The notes beneath the pieces are model-generated. The model ran no database searches. It was not told the DNA's origin and was given only the letters and a program-made list of their open reading frames with translations. The position numbers and the translations under genes were made by a program. From the NCBI GenBank assembly GCA_028023455.1, contig JAQFVV010012507.1, forward strand, positions 498,001-562,000: 64,000 bases of DNA, given 5' to 3'. Positions within the stretch are counted from its first letter, which is position 1, and the number at the start of each line of letters is the position of its first letter. The stretch is from Epiperipatus broadwayi. Lineage: Eukaryota > Onychophora > Udeonychophora > Euonychophora > Peripatidae. Positions 11,845-23,570 of the stretch are shown here, one piece after another.

Positions 11845-12545
11845 TTAAAAATGTTTATTAATATTAAATCCAATCATCAACAATATAAAACCCACAATAG
11901 GAATCAACAACCACAGAATCACCTCCTTATTCAAATTTTTAAAGTTGGAACCCAAATTTCTAACATTCTTGATTAAGGTCAACCTAGGTGCAATACATAC
12001 CAACTATTTTTTACACTATAAAAGATTTCTAAACAAAGTGGACCATATATGTCCAATCTGCAAAACACAAGAAAAAACCTTTGACCATATTATAAAATCA
12101 TGTACCGGTCTTACAAACATAAGGATGCTCATTTTTCATGGTTCAAAGATTGACTATTATAAAATACTCTCAATAAAAGACTCCATCCATAGTAGATACT
12201 TCCCAATTATTAGACTATCTATTTTTCTGACTCACACCATCTGGAGTGTTCGATGCAAGACAGTTTTCACCTCTCCACCTCCTAATCCAGACCTCACATT
12301 TATCAACCTCATCAACAAAATTAGAAATAAAGACTTAATACTCTCATCAAAATTTCTATATGATGAAACCTGGAAATTGTTCCAAATACCAAAACTATCC
12401 AAAACATAAGTTACAGATCAAATTGATTTATAAACCTCAGCACCAAAAGACTCATCACTCAAAACTATTGACCTTTAAAACAGTATGTATCTAAATACCT
12501 AATATATACAATGTAATTCATTAATAAAATGTTTTGAAACTAAAA
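11845..12545 (+). mobile_element. 5'-truncated non-LTR retrotransposon (Tx1-like family), 3' end
   Basis: Contains the C-terminal reading frame and 3' untranslated tail of the same family as the minus-strand element at 34140-41090. The tails share a terminal TTAATAAAATGTTTTGA / TTAATAAATGTTTTGA motif (here near 12520-12537). Everything 5' of the ORF2 C-terminus is missing, as expected from incomplete target-primed reverse transcription. No A-tail or target-site duplication is obvious. Confidence 0.75.
11885..12409 (+). pseudogene. LINE ORF2 C-terminal fragment with CCHC motif
   Basis: The open frame runs from about 11885, upstream of the first methionine at 11945, to the stop at 12407-12409. 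It matches the ORF2 C-terminus at 34290-34889 over most of its length: ITSLFKFLKLEPKFLTFLIK against LITLFKYWSLEPKYLDYLLK, the CCHC-type motif C-x2-C-x7-H-x4-C followed by TGLTNI, and SKIDYYKILSIK against SKIDYYKILNIK. This cysteine/histidine motif lies downstream of RT in L1-clade elements and is thought to help nucleic-acid binding. The piece lacks EN and RT, so it is a fragment despite its intact frame. Confidence 0.75.
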
Positions 12546-14981
12546 ATGTTTATAATCTGTATGTGGAACCATATCAAATAAAGAAAAATATTGAGAGTGC
12601 ATTTTAATTACAGACTTTGGATTGAATAGAAATACCTATAATACATGAGGTCTAATGCTCTCTAGTGCATCTGAATAAAAGATATTTTATAAAATGAATA
12701 TGTTTATTTCAATAATAATAATACACATTTTAATGCTAATCTATTATATACATTATTTTAAAGGATACTTATATATTGTTCCTTCATTCTCTTCAATGTG
12801 TGTTTTCTGGTTAATTATCCATTGTCTGGGGTGTCATATTTTAAACAAGATGGCTGCTGTTTCTTTTAAATAATTATCATATTAAATATTTCATCAATTT
12901 TTTTTAAAAGAATTTATAAAACACAATAAGTTACAAAACTCCAAACGATTCTAATTAAATAAAATTTAATACAACTGCATTAACAAAATAAAAAACATGC
13001 TGAACAAATACTAGCTTTGAGCACATTTTGAAATTTCACCATCATTATTTTCAGTTCATATATAAGGTTTCATATCATGCCCATTACCACACACTTTTGT
13101 GCAGGCACTATTATTCTGTAATTTTGAAAATACTTTATGTTATCTTCTGTCACTGGTAATTTCAAATTTTAATTAGTTTTGCAAAAGATTAGGAAAAATA
13201 ATTAACCTACAGTAAACATAAAAAAATCACAATCATTATTGCAACAGGTTAATGGTTTATATACCATAATATATGTAAAAAAAAATCATTGTGTTGTGAA
13301 TGGCATTTATATAAAAAATATTTTTTAAAGGTAACGTGAATTTATATTCAATTTTTTAATAAACCCATGTTCAATAAAATAATTTTGAGGGGAAAAAACA
13401 ACCAAATACTTTGATGCCCCTGAAAATGGATAATTAATCAAAAAACGCCAAGTGAAGAGAGTGAAGGAGCAATACATAAGTACATTTAAATAAACTTCAT
13501 GCATAAATGAATAATAAATATCTTTACCCAAATAAAAATTATAGGTAAATAATTATTTTATAGTATATAATATAGAAAAGAAAATTATATATACATATTA
13601 GTTATATGTCATAAAGTATTTGGAGAATTGAGTTGTATTTAAGATTCTATTCATAAAGACTAATTTTTTATTAGATAGAAAACTAAATATAATATTTAAA
13701 ACAGTAATTAAGTATCTAGAAAGTTCTATTTAATATTACAGTTAATAATAATTTATAAAATCAAGCATCAATTAAGAAATATTCCATGGCATCTAAAATA
13801 TTTACATTACTATAATCATACCTTTGAAAGATTCATTTACTGCAACCTTTGCATGCCACCTCAAGAAAGAAACTGCTCCCCTCCCCAAAAGATATGAAAG
13901 TTAGAATTTCTTTTATATTTTTTATATGTATAAAATCAACAGAAAAGTGGATGCCTAATGAATGATTCTTGGTCCCAATAAAGATTAATCTCTGACTAGC
14001 TCAACCTACTCTTTATTTCGGGAAGGTGGTTTGTTGCTTTGTTAACAGGAAAGGTTAAACAATAATATCATTATCAAATACACAACACAATGCTATACTT
14101 AAAAAAAAAGATGTTAAGTTTATTAAGCCCTCTATGATAATATAAATATTTACAAAACCAAGAAGAAAATAAACACACACACATAAAAAATATTAATTAA
14201 AATTCAAGCATATAAATTTTAAATAGTTTCATAAATGGGAAGGAATGATCTGAGTTTTTCCCTTGCTTACACTTAAACCAAAATTTGAAATAAATTCCCT
14301 TATGCGAAAATATAATGTGTATTGGCCATGGTATGCATGTGTTTCATAAAAAATGACCCTCATCTTTCAACTTGTGATGATTTATAATTTTGTTTAAATT
14401 AAAATAACAATTTATCCACGAGTTAACTATATTTGAATATTACAAGTTTCATAATATGAGTTCTGCACATGGTGGCCAATAGCAAAAATTATTTGGAACA
14501 CTTTCTTATATACTTTTCTTCCTTATGAAAACAATCCTGTGCATAGCGGATGGAATAAATTTAATAGAGAAACTAACTCATGTTAAATTATAATTTCAGA
14601 ATCCTGCCCACCGCAGATACAATAACATTCTCAGTAATAGCTCATCTATATAAGAAAATTTTTTTATCACACCTATTGTGATCCTGCATGTAGCATATTG
14701 CTATCTAATCAAACATAGCTGAAGTAATGATTAAGATAAATCTAATTATTTAGATATTCCAATGAATTACATATATCTTTAAATTAAAATTACAAAAAGA
14801 AATATATATAAATAAATTATGCAATCCATTGGTTCATTTAATAATAGCAATTATCAATAAAATAAAGAATTAATAATAAGAAGAAAAGACACAAAATATT
14901 TATAAAAACATAAATAATAATTCCCAAAGGCTTTGTTCTTCTCTGGGCTAGGATTCTGAGGACGATATATATATCTATATA

Positions 14982-15046
<65 letters not shown>

Positions 15047-16439
15047 GCTGTGCAAGTGCCTACTAACATGGCTTCAATGGAGGTTGGCAAAATTGTCTAT
15101 AGCAGCTACACTTTAAGAAATAGAAAGTCACATTACTGGATGGCTATGTAGGGCTTCGAGCAGTGTGGGTGTACCGAACTGGGTCTTCTAGTCCATGTTT
15201 ATTGCTGTGTCCTGAATAAATCCTGACTCCATTCCGTTAGTGATATAAAACTTTAGCTTAAATTTTTCTTGCTTCCCTTTGTTCTTGAACATCGTGTCTG
15301 ACCTGTATGGTGCCTTACATTAAGAATGTTTCAGTTTGAATCTCTGAGTTTCTTACATATTGCTTTTTTCCTTCTTTATTTATTTGGTCAGTACTCTTTC
15401 CTTCTTCCTTCGGTTAACACTTCTCAGGAAAAGTATTTGACTATAATAATTTCATTTAATTTTTTCTTTAATCAATAATTCTTATATTTCTTGATCTGCA
15501 CTTTTCAAAATATGTTCATCTAATAATAACTCGTCTTCTTGTTCAGCATTCTGAAAAAATATTTCTTACACTAATAATTTTTCTTTTTAGTCAGTACTTT
15601 CCAAAACCTATACTGCTCACAAAAAAAAAGCAACCCTAATTTCACCTGACTAGCATTTATATATCACCCCCATTACAGGGTGTATTCTCTAATCACCTTC
15701 ATGAGCTATTGCTCTTTCATTTTTTTAATTAAATTACTAATCTTTGTTTTTAATTATTTAAGTCCAAACAATGGACTTATTTTTAGTTATCTCTTTAAAA
15801 ACTTTTTTCTTATGATACTTTATCTTTTAATTAGTTTCAGATATCTCAGATTTAAGTTCCAATCCCTTGATTTCTTTAAATAATAAAATAAAATTACATT
15901 TATTTAATTAAATAATTTTGTGTAGGTGTCAAGCCGAATGACCTCTAATACAATTTCTAAATTTTTTTGTCCTAAAACATTATACAATAAAAGAAAAAGG
16001 TCATTGGCTAGCCTGTGGTCATGAAAATTAAGTTCTAAAAAAATTTATAAAACTTAAACTGTATACCTGTTGACACATTAAACTTACTTTTAAGTTTTCA
16101 AAAAAAAAATATTCAACACACAACAGGAAAAAAAATACAAAGTTTGACAATCTAAAATAAAACTAAAACATGTTTACTGCTAGGTTACTTGCAAATACAT
16201 TTAAATTTCCCACAATAATTTCTTTAATCCCCCACCATATTTATTTATATCAAAAGTAAAAAATATAGCATTTATTAAACCACAAAATATATATTTACAT
16301 GTAGTGTCTGCACTCATTTATTTATAAACATATTGTTCTCATTCACCTTATTTATTTACAATATATTATGTGGTTAAGCAACAGAGATAATATACTTGCA
16401 CAGACCATTCCTTTTATTATAATATGTACATTTATTTGG
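12546..16439. other. No gene seen; AT-rich spacer
   Basis: Long AT-rich stretch holding a (TA)n block (next entry) and several homopolymers. The segment 15050-15240 after the TA block is less AT-rich but carries no recognised motif. Short open frames at 13325-13531 and 15680-15883 are compositionally biased hydrophobic chance frames. Confidence 0.55.
14964..15044. repeat. (TA)n microsatellite with TATC interruptions
   Basis: An 81-bp TA-rich run with two ATCT interruptions near its 5' end. Confidence 0.9.
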
Positions 16440-18052
16440 GCGTTATGCTTGCAGCCATCTTTGTGCTTGTCATTTAAGACTGATTGGTACAATATATTAT
16501 CACACCACCGATATCTTTTAAACCGCCATTGTAGGCTTTAACCCGAAGCTTCGAATGAAGATATTTGTGAGCATGGTTTGATTCCATCTCATGCGCCAAT
16601 CTTACACGTGGATAAGAATTATCTCATCGAAAACGTAAATAAGGGTTCTGGTATGTATATCTATTTATGGTAGCGCACCGAACCAGCTCAATCTCAGGGT
16701 TTGGGGACGATAGTCTAACTAGAGAACAAAGCTAAAACAACACCTAACTAAGTCTTATGTGTCTATTATTATGTACGATAGTTTATTTGTTATAAATCCA
16801 TTAATCTAACCCGGATCTTATCATAAAATTTATTCTATCTATGACTATACCCATTACCAATAAATCTCATTTATACACGCATATAAATATATCAATATTC
16901 AAGCGCACAGCCCATTTATTCTGATACACACATATATAATTCATACACGCATCAAAATAGTGCAATTATACATCAGAGCTGTTTATTTAATGTTGTTATT
17001 TTATTTAATTTTAAAAGAGACTCATTATAGTAATTAATATTGAGGTAACACTAGTTTCTTTATTAAGGCACATTCACTGAACATATATTTTTGTGCCATG
17101 TCAATTTACCTTAGTTCACGCGATCAGAGACAAGTCCGCATTTATAACTCTCCAATAATACTGGTCTGGTAGATATAACGGAAGGCAAACAGTTCCAATA
17201 GGGTATATCAAATAGCTTATCCCAGAGGTGGAGTAGGTGATTCACTCGCTTTATGACAGGGTCCAATTTTCAAAGATCTTTCGTCACCATTACACTTGAT
17301 GAAACAAAATTTCTTTATTTTAATAACGCAGTTTGTAAGTCCGCTTCAGGTGAGTTCCACGACAAGTGTCCACTGGGCCGATTAACGAAACTTGCACTAT
17401 AGAATTACCCCGACATTTTGGGTGGGAAAATATTAATGACTTCTTAAGAAAAAAATTACACGTCCACCCAATCTGTAGTTCAAGCCGCATCCCTTTTTTT
17501 CTATCTATATCTCTCCTTTCGAGCACAACAAAAAGTTCTTTTGTTTTTCACTTTTAACTTTGTAAAATTTTCTCTGTGTATCCATACGCCACTGACCAGT
17601 TCTTCCATTCTTCCAAAAATACCCACTTGACCAGTTTTCAGACTTCTTGACGCCAGTTATTGACTAAACTGCCTACAGCAATTGATTCATTTCTATTTCT
17701 GTCCTCATATGTTCAAGAGATTAATTAACAAAAGAAAAACACGTGTTACCGACAATATTATTAAAACTTTAAAAAAAAAACTTAACGGATAAAATATATA
17801 CGAATAATCAATTACAATTTATACAGCTCTATATATAATTGATTGTAACCATCACTGTTAATACATACGTATATTGTACACTCGCACATACAACTATATT
17901 TACATATGCATCCACACATAACTTTCGCACTCCTTGTAACAGGGTTCGAATGACTATTTACATATATATCTTTTCGCATATAATCGCTCCATATCAACAC
18001 TCTCAATTAGCACTATTGCCTTATCTCTTGTATTCGAACCCCGTCTGTTACA
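16440..18052 (-). mobile_element. LTR-like block, minus strand (boundaries uncertain)
   Basis: Read on the minus strand, the block starts at 18052 with TGTAACAGACGGGGTTCGAA. This is the same kind of terminus (TGTAACAG followed by GGGTTC-A-A) as the LTR starts at 57054 and 20014. It is less AT-rich than its surroundings and includes an AATAAA-type signal (near 17310-17325). It begins immediately past the (TA)n that ends the neighbouring LTR block. No second LTR or coding region is attached, so a solo LTR of a related gypsy family is the best guess. The distal end near 16440 is arbitrary. Confidence 0.4.
17935..18052. repeat. 118-bp segment with terminal inverted repeats
   Basis: TGTAACAGGGTTCGAATG at 17935 is inverted at 18029-18052, where GTATTCGAACCCC and CTGTTACA form the matching end. 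It is an expanded version of the 32-bp LTR-end hairpin seen at 57054-57085. Confidence 0.7.
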
Positions 18053-18078
18053 ATATATATATATATATATATATATAA
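18053..18078. repeat. (TA)n microsatellite between two LTR-like blocks
   Basis: A pure TA run separates the TGTAACAG terminus at 18052 from the end of the LTR block at 18079-20014. Confidence 0.9.
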
Positions 18079-20014
18079 ACCAGCTACCCCGTTCTTCAGT
18101 CCTACCCAATGCTTGTCAACAAGAATTAAAATAAAATAGATCTGCAAAAATGGACATGTGGACCATACCGTAGACTAGATGGAATTACTATCGCTGTCTA
18201 GTTGCCATAACACCTGCAGATAATATTTAAATACTATCTACCAAATAAGAATTTAAATATGAATTAATTATAAAAGTATTATTTCATAGACACAATTTCT
18301 AAATATTGCATGAATATGATTTACGACAAATGAATTGAAAGTTTTCCGGTGGCCATTGTCTCTTGAGTAAGATCTATATAAGAAAAATATATGGGAAAAA
18401 TATATTTATGAGTATCATTGGATAGCTGACACCAAGCACCAGACTCACTATTATGGTGAGAATTATATTTTCCCTACTTTCCTGTCTCATGAGGTGCCTG
18501 ACTTAAGCTAGCTCATTCTCAGGGTTGGGAGGAAAACCTATCAGATGAATGGAGATAAAAAATATGGATTTGAATGTAACATATAATGAACTCATAAATG
18601 TGTCTATTCCCATCGGACATATTTGAATAATTTGCACTTTATTTGGCATGTAAAGAGATAGGAGAATATAAACAATAAACAATAGGTAACTTCAACATCA
18701 AGGTAAATATATATATAAAATTTTATTACTGATATTTTAACATAATATTTGTAAAATCAAATCATATCATTCCCAGCTAAAATATATAATAAACCCCGAA
18801 CCAAAAATGGAATAATAAAAAATTTAATATAAAACAAATAAATATTAATTTATAAAAAAAATTAATATACAGTTGTACGCAGTAGTTTAATACTACAAAC
18901 TAATTAAACAGAATCATTATGAGGGTAGCTAGAAGCAATTCCAAGTTATATATAAAAAAATACAAAGTTCATGTTACCTGACCAACCCCGGGGTTTGGGA
19001 TTAGAATATAGTCAATCACATAGTGTAATGGGTTGAATTCCATGATCCTGGAGTACTCAAAGTTTGCTTTATGAGAGCATGATATTATTTCTTTTTGCAA
19101 AGTCTGACATTACGGCATATGTGGATTATGGATAAGACACGATTGAAGTTTGTGATGAGGTAATTTTCAAAAAGAATTTATTCATACTTTTGATACATGA
19201 TTCTCTTCTATTTTGTCCTATATTAGGCAATACAGATTATTGACGAAGTACCCAGGTTTTTCTGTAGATGGGCAGTGTGTCGAGTCAGTTTCATATCAGC
19301 GGCGTATGGTGAAGCCCTTCACATAATGGTGCTTACTCCATCATTTTAAACATTGGCATTAATATATTTACAGTTCTCTCCTACTCAGCGGTTTCAAACT
19401 AACTGTTCTTAACTGCTTTTTTCACTTTCCAAGCCAAGAATTTTTTGTTATTGGATCTCCAACCTATTTCCTTTCTTGAATACAGTTTCTTTTTTAAAAA
19501 TATTTCTTTTTTTTCTTTCTTTAACATTTCCATTGTCTTTTGGTGCCATCATTCCTGGTCTATTCAATTTACAATACATTCCTTAGCTTTCTCAGAATTT
19601 TTTTTTTTTAAAGTAATTAATGATTGCTATACAATCCAGAATTGCTTGGAGGCATATACAATATTTCTTTTTGCTACCCTTGTTAATTTGAGATATGATT
19701 GAAACTAAAATCTATATTTGAGACTATCCTAAACAATATATATAAAAATATTTGTGCACAACTGTAATTTTTTCAAATTTATAATATTTTAAAAATAAAA
19801 CATTCTAAGATAAATGATTATGCCTAATTAATCCCTTCCCCATTTGTTTTCTTTTAAAAAAAAATTCCAAATTGATTCACACACATATATATGTCTAATT
19901 CCTTATACATTTTTAACCTCTTAACGACAGCTTAAATGAGTATGTGTATTAAAGGCACTATGTTTGCATTATTTAACTATCTTGTAATAGGGTTTGAACC
20001 CAGCTACTGATACA
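18079..20014 (-). mobile_element. Solo LTR of the gypsy family at 57 kb, minus strand
   Basis: Its reverse complement follows the 57054-59252 LTR from start to end. Shared landmarks in order: a TGTA-CAG / GGGTTCAAACCCT start (20014-19983), AAATGGGGAAGGGATTAATT, a TTACAGTTGTGCACAAAT-type block, GGGTAGC, GACAATGGAAATG, GATCCAATAAC/GATCCGATAAG, ACCCCGGGGT (near 18985), AGGGTGGGGAGGAAACCTAT / AGGGTTGGGAGGAAAACCTAT, GTGCCTGAC and CAGGTGTTATGG. It lacks the 240-bp internal duplication of the 57 kb copy. No coding sequence is attached, consistent with LTR-LTR recombination. Both flanks are TA repeats. Confidence 0.75.
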
Positions 20015-21360
20015 ATATATATATATATTGAACCGGATTGAAATCCAATTCAATAGTGTTATTACAAAAAAAGAAAAAAATTAAGTTTCAATTTTCACTA
20101 AACGTTTAATGTTAAATTTTTATTATTATTTAAAAAGAATATGTGTATCAAAATACACACACGTTTATTTGTAAAACGGATCATTTTAATGTTTATCGAT
20201 TTATTCTAAAATAGTTTTCTTATACCGCTTGTTTTTACTTTAAATCAAAAACAAGCAATCTTGCTAATTACATTCCTGTAGCTTTTGTATTAATTATTTT
20301 AAAGTTCATTATAAAAAGCGGAGATTTGATTTGTGTTGTTTTTGTTTTAATAAACCCTGGGTAGAATTCTTAGATTAGATTGAGCTGGAGATTAATATTT
20401 GCCCTGCCTTAGGCATAGCATTCAACAACAAGGAAAGTGTTTCACAGGAAATGGAGCAAGGTATAAATAGCCCTGAAAATTTGGACAGTTAGTTAATTAA
20501 TTAATCTTAACTAGACAAGCTATTTCTCAAGTAAAAGTATATATCAGTGTGGACATTTAAATTCTTCAAGAAAATTTGCTGTTATTTAAATCATTTTGCT
20601 TGCTACAAGATGACAAATACCATAAGTGTTATCACCACCAGAATGGCTTGCTAACTTAACAAAGGATGGATCCCTAACTTCCAAATTTGCTCCAGTAATG
20701 CCTTAAACATCTAGAAGAAGCCGGAACATCTTTACCTCTACCTTGCCACTGTCAAAGAACTTGAAATGAACTAAAATAATAGTGTGCACTCTACATGAAC
20801 ACTGTTTTACCGAAAGATAATTATTTTCTTTTTTGTTCTTCCCAGGGTGAATTAATTCTCATTAAATCTCCACTCAGTCTAATTAAAAATCTGTATTCAT
20901 AAGCTTAAGTAATCTATTTAACCTCATATTTAATATTTGCCATGTTTTCTAGTATTTTTATGTAAAACTTTTATAAATGCTTTGGCAGTCATGCATTTTA
21001 AATGCTTACCTGTAATTATGTTATTATTCAATAATTAATTTTAAACTCTGTGTTTTCCCTATTGCAAACCTCCAAAAATCTTTTGGCTGGCAACTTTATT
21101 GTCTAATTTTCCACAGGTGGAGATTTTGTTTCTTATATCTCTGAAAGTGGAAATTAAAATTGTTTTTTTTTTTGTAATTTTATAAGTCGTCAGCAGGAAG
21201 ATAATATTTATCCCTTTTTAAATTACAGGTGAGTGAGACTTTCATTCTGCTAAAGTATTTAAAACTTTTAATATTTTCATACTCATGTTCACTCTCCGAT
21301 AGATTTATTTTTGTATTTAATATGTGTGCTTTAAATTTATCAGAGCACGTACTCAGAATT
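20015..21360. other. No confident gene; some coding-like remnants
   Basis: A TA run (20015-20028) is followed by TTGAACCGGATT, a junction echoed at 50450-50470. Around 20590-20770 one frame reads codon-like text interrupted by TAA/TGA where CAA/CGA would keep it open, suggesting a decayed coding relic, but no family was recognised. Confidence 0.35.
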
Positions 21361-21765
21361 TGTTTGTAAGTTTATTTTCTTTAATTTTTGGGGCAGATGT
21401 AACTGTTTTTCTAATTATTTGCTTGTCTCCTATTGAGACCTTTAATTCTTATTTTTAGAGTAATTTTTGCCAATCGTTTGGCTGGGATTCACCAGTTTTA
21501 ATTGTTTTCCTTTCTTTTTCAATCATATTTTTCAGTTGTTCTTGAGGTAGATCAACCACCTTTATTTTAAATGTAATAATAATTGCAGCTCCTACCAACA
21601 TAATGACATTCAGAGTCCGACAAATTTTTTTTGGACCTCGAAAAGCTCATCCACACTGGTTTTGTTGATTTGTTTCAAGAACGTATTGTTTAAATATATG
21701 AAAGTGAAAACCAATGTTTGGGTGAATCCTCTGCTGAATGAAATTAGCTTCCTCCCTTTTTAATT
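21361..21765 (-). pseudogene. Unidentified degraded coding-like segment
   Basis: On the minus strand three adjoining stretches look translated rather than random: about 21765-21619 ending in KTSVDELFEVQKKFVGL, about 21563-21459 containing VVDLPQEQLKNMIEKERKTI and GESQPNDWQKLL, and about 21453-21361 containing VSIGDKQIIRKTVTSAPKIK. They are separated by stops and at least one frameshift. The residue mix (charged, Gln/Glu/Lys-rich, few low-complexity runs) contrasts with other chance frames here. No domain was recognised; it could be a transposon protein or a host pseudogene. Confidence 0.35.
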
Positions 21766-22317
21766 TATTTATTAGAGAATCAGTAGATCTGCCAGAACAT
21801 TGCATTTAATCTTTCTGATACATGCCTGATTTAACGCCATTTATTGTGTCATAAACTTATACTTAATAATTTATTTTCTCATAATAAAATTTTTGAAATT
21901 TGTTTAAACTTAATTTGGCTGACATGTCTTTGTGCTTTTTGTCTCAATTGTCTAAACAATTTAAGAACTCTTGTTTCTCCCTGAGTCTAGTCAGCGCAAA
22001 CCATCATCATCATCTATTCTGATCACAGTAAATAAATTTTCCAGATATGTAGTGATCTGGTGGCGCCCTCTGAGTCAGAATAGATTGAGTATCTGGCATA
22101 ATATATATATATATAATAACTTTTGCATTTTTGAAAATTATTATTAGCAAATTTTTGATTCATGGCAAAATGATGCAAAGGACTAATATTTTATTTAAAT
22201 ACATACAGCATCTTAGAAGTTAATAAAATTTAATATACACTATTAAAAAAACATAAATAAATTATAGAATTATATGGCTATATATATATATATAATATTT
22301 TGTGTGTCCATAAATGA

Positions 22318-23570
22318 TTTTGTAACAAAAATAATATATTAATATTTGTATTTGGATCATATACTTCATAACCTATTTTCAAATAATTAATACAATTTTT
22401 ATTTATTGTTTAGATGTGTAAATATTTGAAAACCAGGCACTCTTTTCAAAACTGGAGCTTAATTGTAAATATAGGGGATTTGAACTCAGACTTGGATGGC
22501 TGAAAAGCTGGAGGTTGGAATAGATTGAAACCTGTCCATTAAATTGTGAAGATTTGCTATCTTAATATAAACTGAGCATTGATTATATATATATATATAT
22601 GTGTGTGTGGGGGGGGGAGATGACAATCCAAACCAACTGATGAGTGCTGTTTTAGCATGAAATACATATATTGGTGATTATTTATCTTTTTTGCATGTAT
22701 GTGGTCATGTATATCAGTTGTATGAGATAGTGTGGATAGTTGGTGGGTGCTTAAATAGCTGAGTTCAAATCCCCTATGTTTAGATGTGTGTATGCATGCA
22801 TGCTTATTTATTAACCATTTTTAAAAGTTAGAAGCATATTTTAAAACTTTAATATATAAATGTATTTACATTTATTAAGGAGATAATTTATTCTAGTGAA
22901 AATGAATAAAAGAAAAATGCTTTATATTAATATATATAATTTATGTATTGAAATTTTATAAAATTGTATAGTTTTATTTTTAAAATATTTATTTAATATT
23001 ATAAATTATAAATAATTATGTAAGTTAAAATATTTTAATTGTAAGAATGCTGCAATATCGAAAAAGGCCATTCTAAGACACAAATGAATGATTGTGTGAA
23101 TCTTTAAACAATGGGAATCTGTTGAAGGAGAAATCAGATAAAATCTTGAGTGAAAAAAGGAATTTAATGACACTACTATGTTATTTGAAAGAAAGTTTAT
23201 AAATATAACATAATCTTTTTTATATTTATTTTTATTATAGAAATTATTAAAGCAGAAGTCAATCTCCAATAATGTGCTATTTCTTAAATTTTATAAATCT
23301 CTGTTCACTCAACCACCAGTAAGAGAGTAAAAAACTTAAGTGAATAATTCAAGTTTAGAGTGTTTTTATATACATCAACTCTTATTGGACATGCTTAAAT
23401 CAGGGCTTGAGTCTATTGTGTGCCTGAAGTTATAATCAAATATTGAATTGTACAAATTTATTATAAACATTCATCCATTTAGTTTTATACTTATATTTTA
23501 AAAATTATATATAAGTTGAAATGTCAACAAAATGGACTAAAGAAATGAAAATATTTGCCTAGAATTCTAT
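22318..23570 (+). repeat. Dispersed repeat, copy B (interrupted)
   Basis: Collinear with copy A at 2430-3180, see landmarks there. It is longer because a foldback element lies within it (22420-22776). Homology resumes at GCATGCATGC (about 22793) and fades past AATGTCAACA (about 23520). Confidence 0.7.
22471..22777. mobile_element. Foldback/MITE-family copy 3
   Basis: A 19-bp perfect terminal inverted repeat (22471-22489 ATAGGGGATTTGAACTCAG; 22759-22777 its reverse complement) bounds a 307-bp element. The interior shares AACTGAGCATTGAT and the GCATGAAATACATATATTGG block with copies 1 and 2. A 13-bp direct repeat TGTTTAGATGTGT occurs at 22407-22419 and 22777-22789. It contains a TA/TG/G-run microsatellite near 22583-22618. 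No ORF. Confidence 0.75.

Noticed and set aside
17320-18078. Overlapping frames on both strands (about 60-80 codons)
   Set aside because: They lie in an LTR-like block and show no domain or coding bias; more likely noncoding LTR sequence.
20341-20860. Possible inverted ends CCCTGGG...CCCAGGG
   Set aside because: The matching stretch is too short and the surrounding alignment too weak to support an element.
23006-23269. Minus-strand 87-codon frame
   Set aside because: It lies within the dispersed repeat; the equivalent frame is not preserved in the copy at 2.8-3.1 kb.
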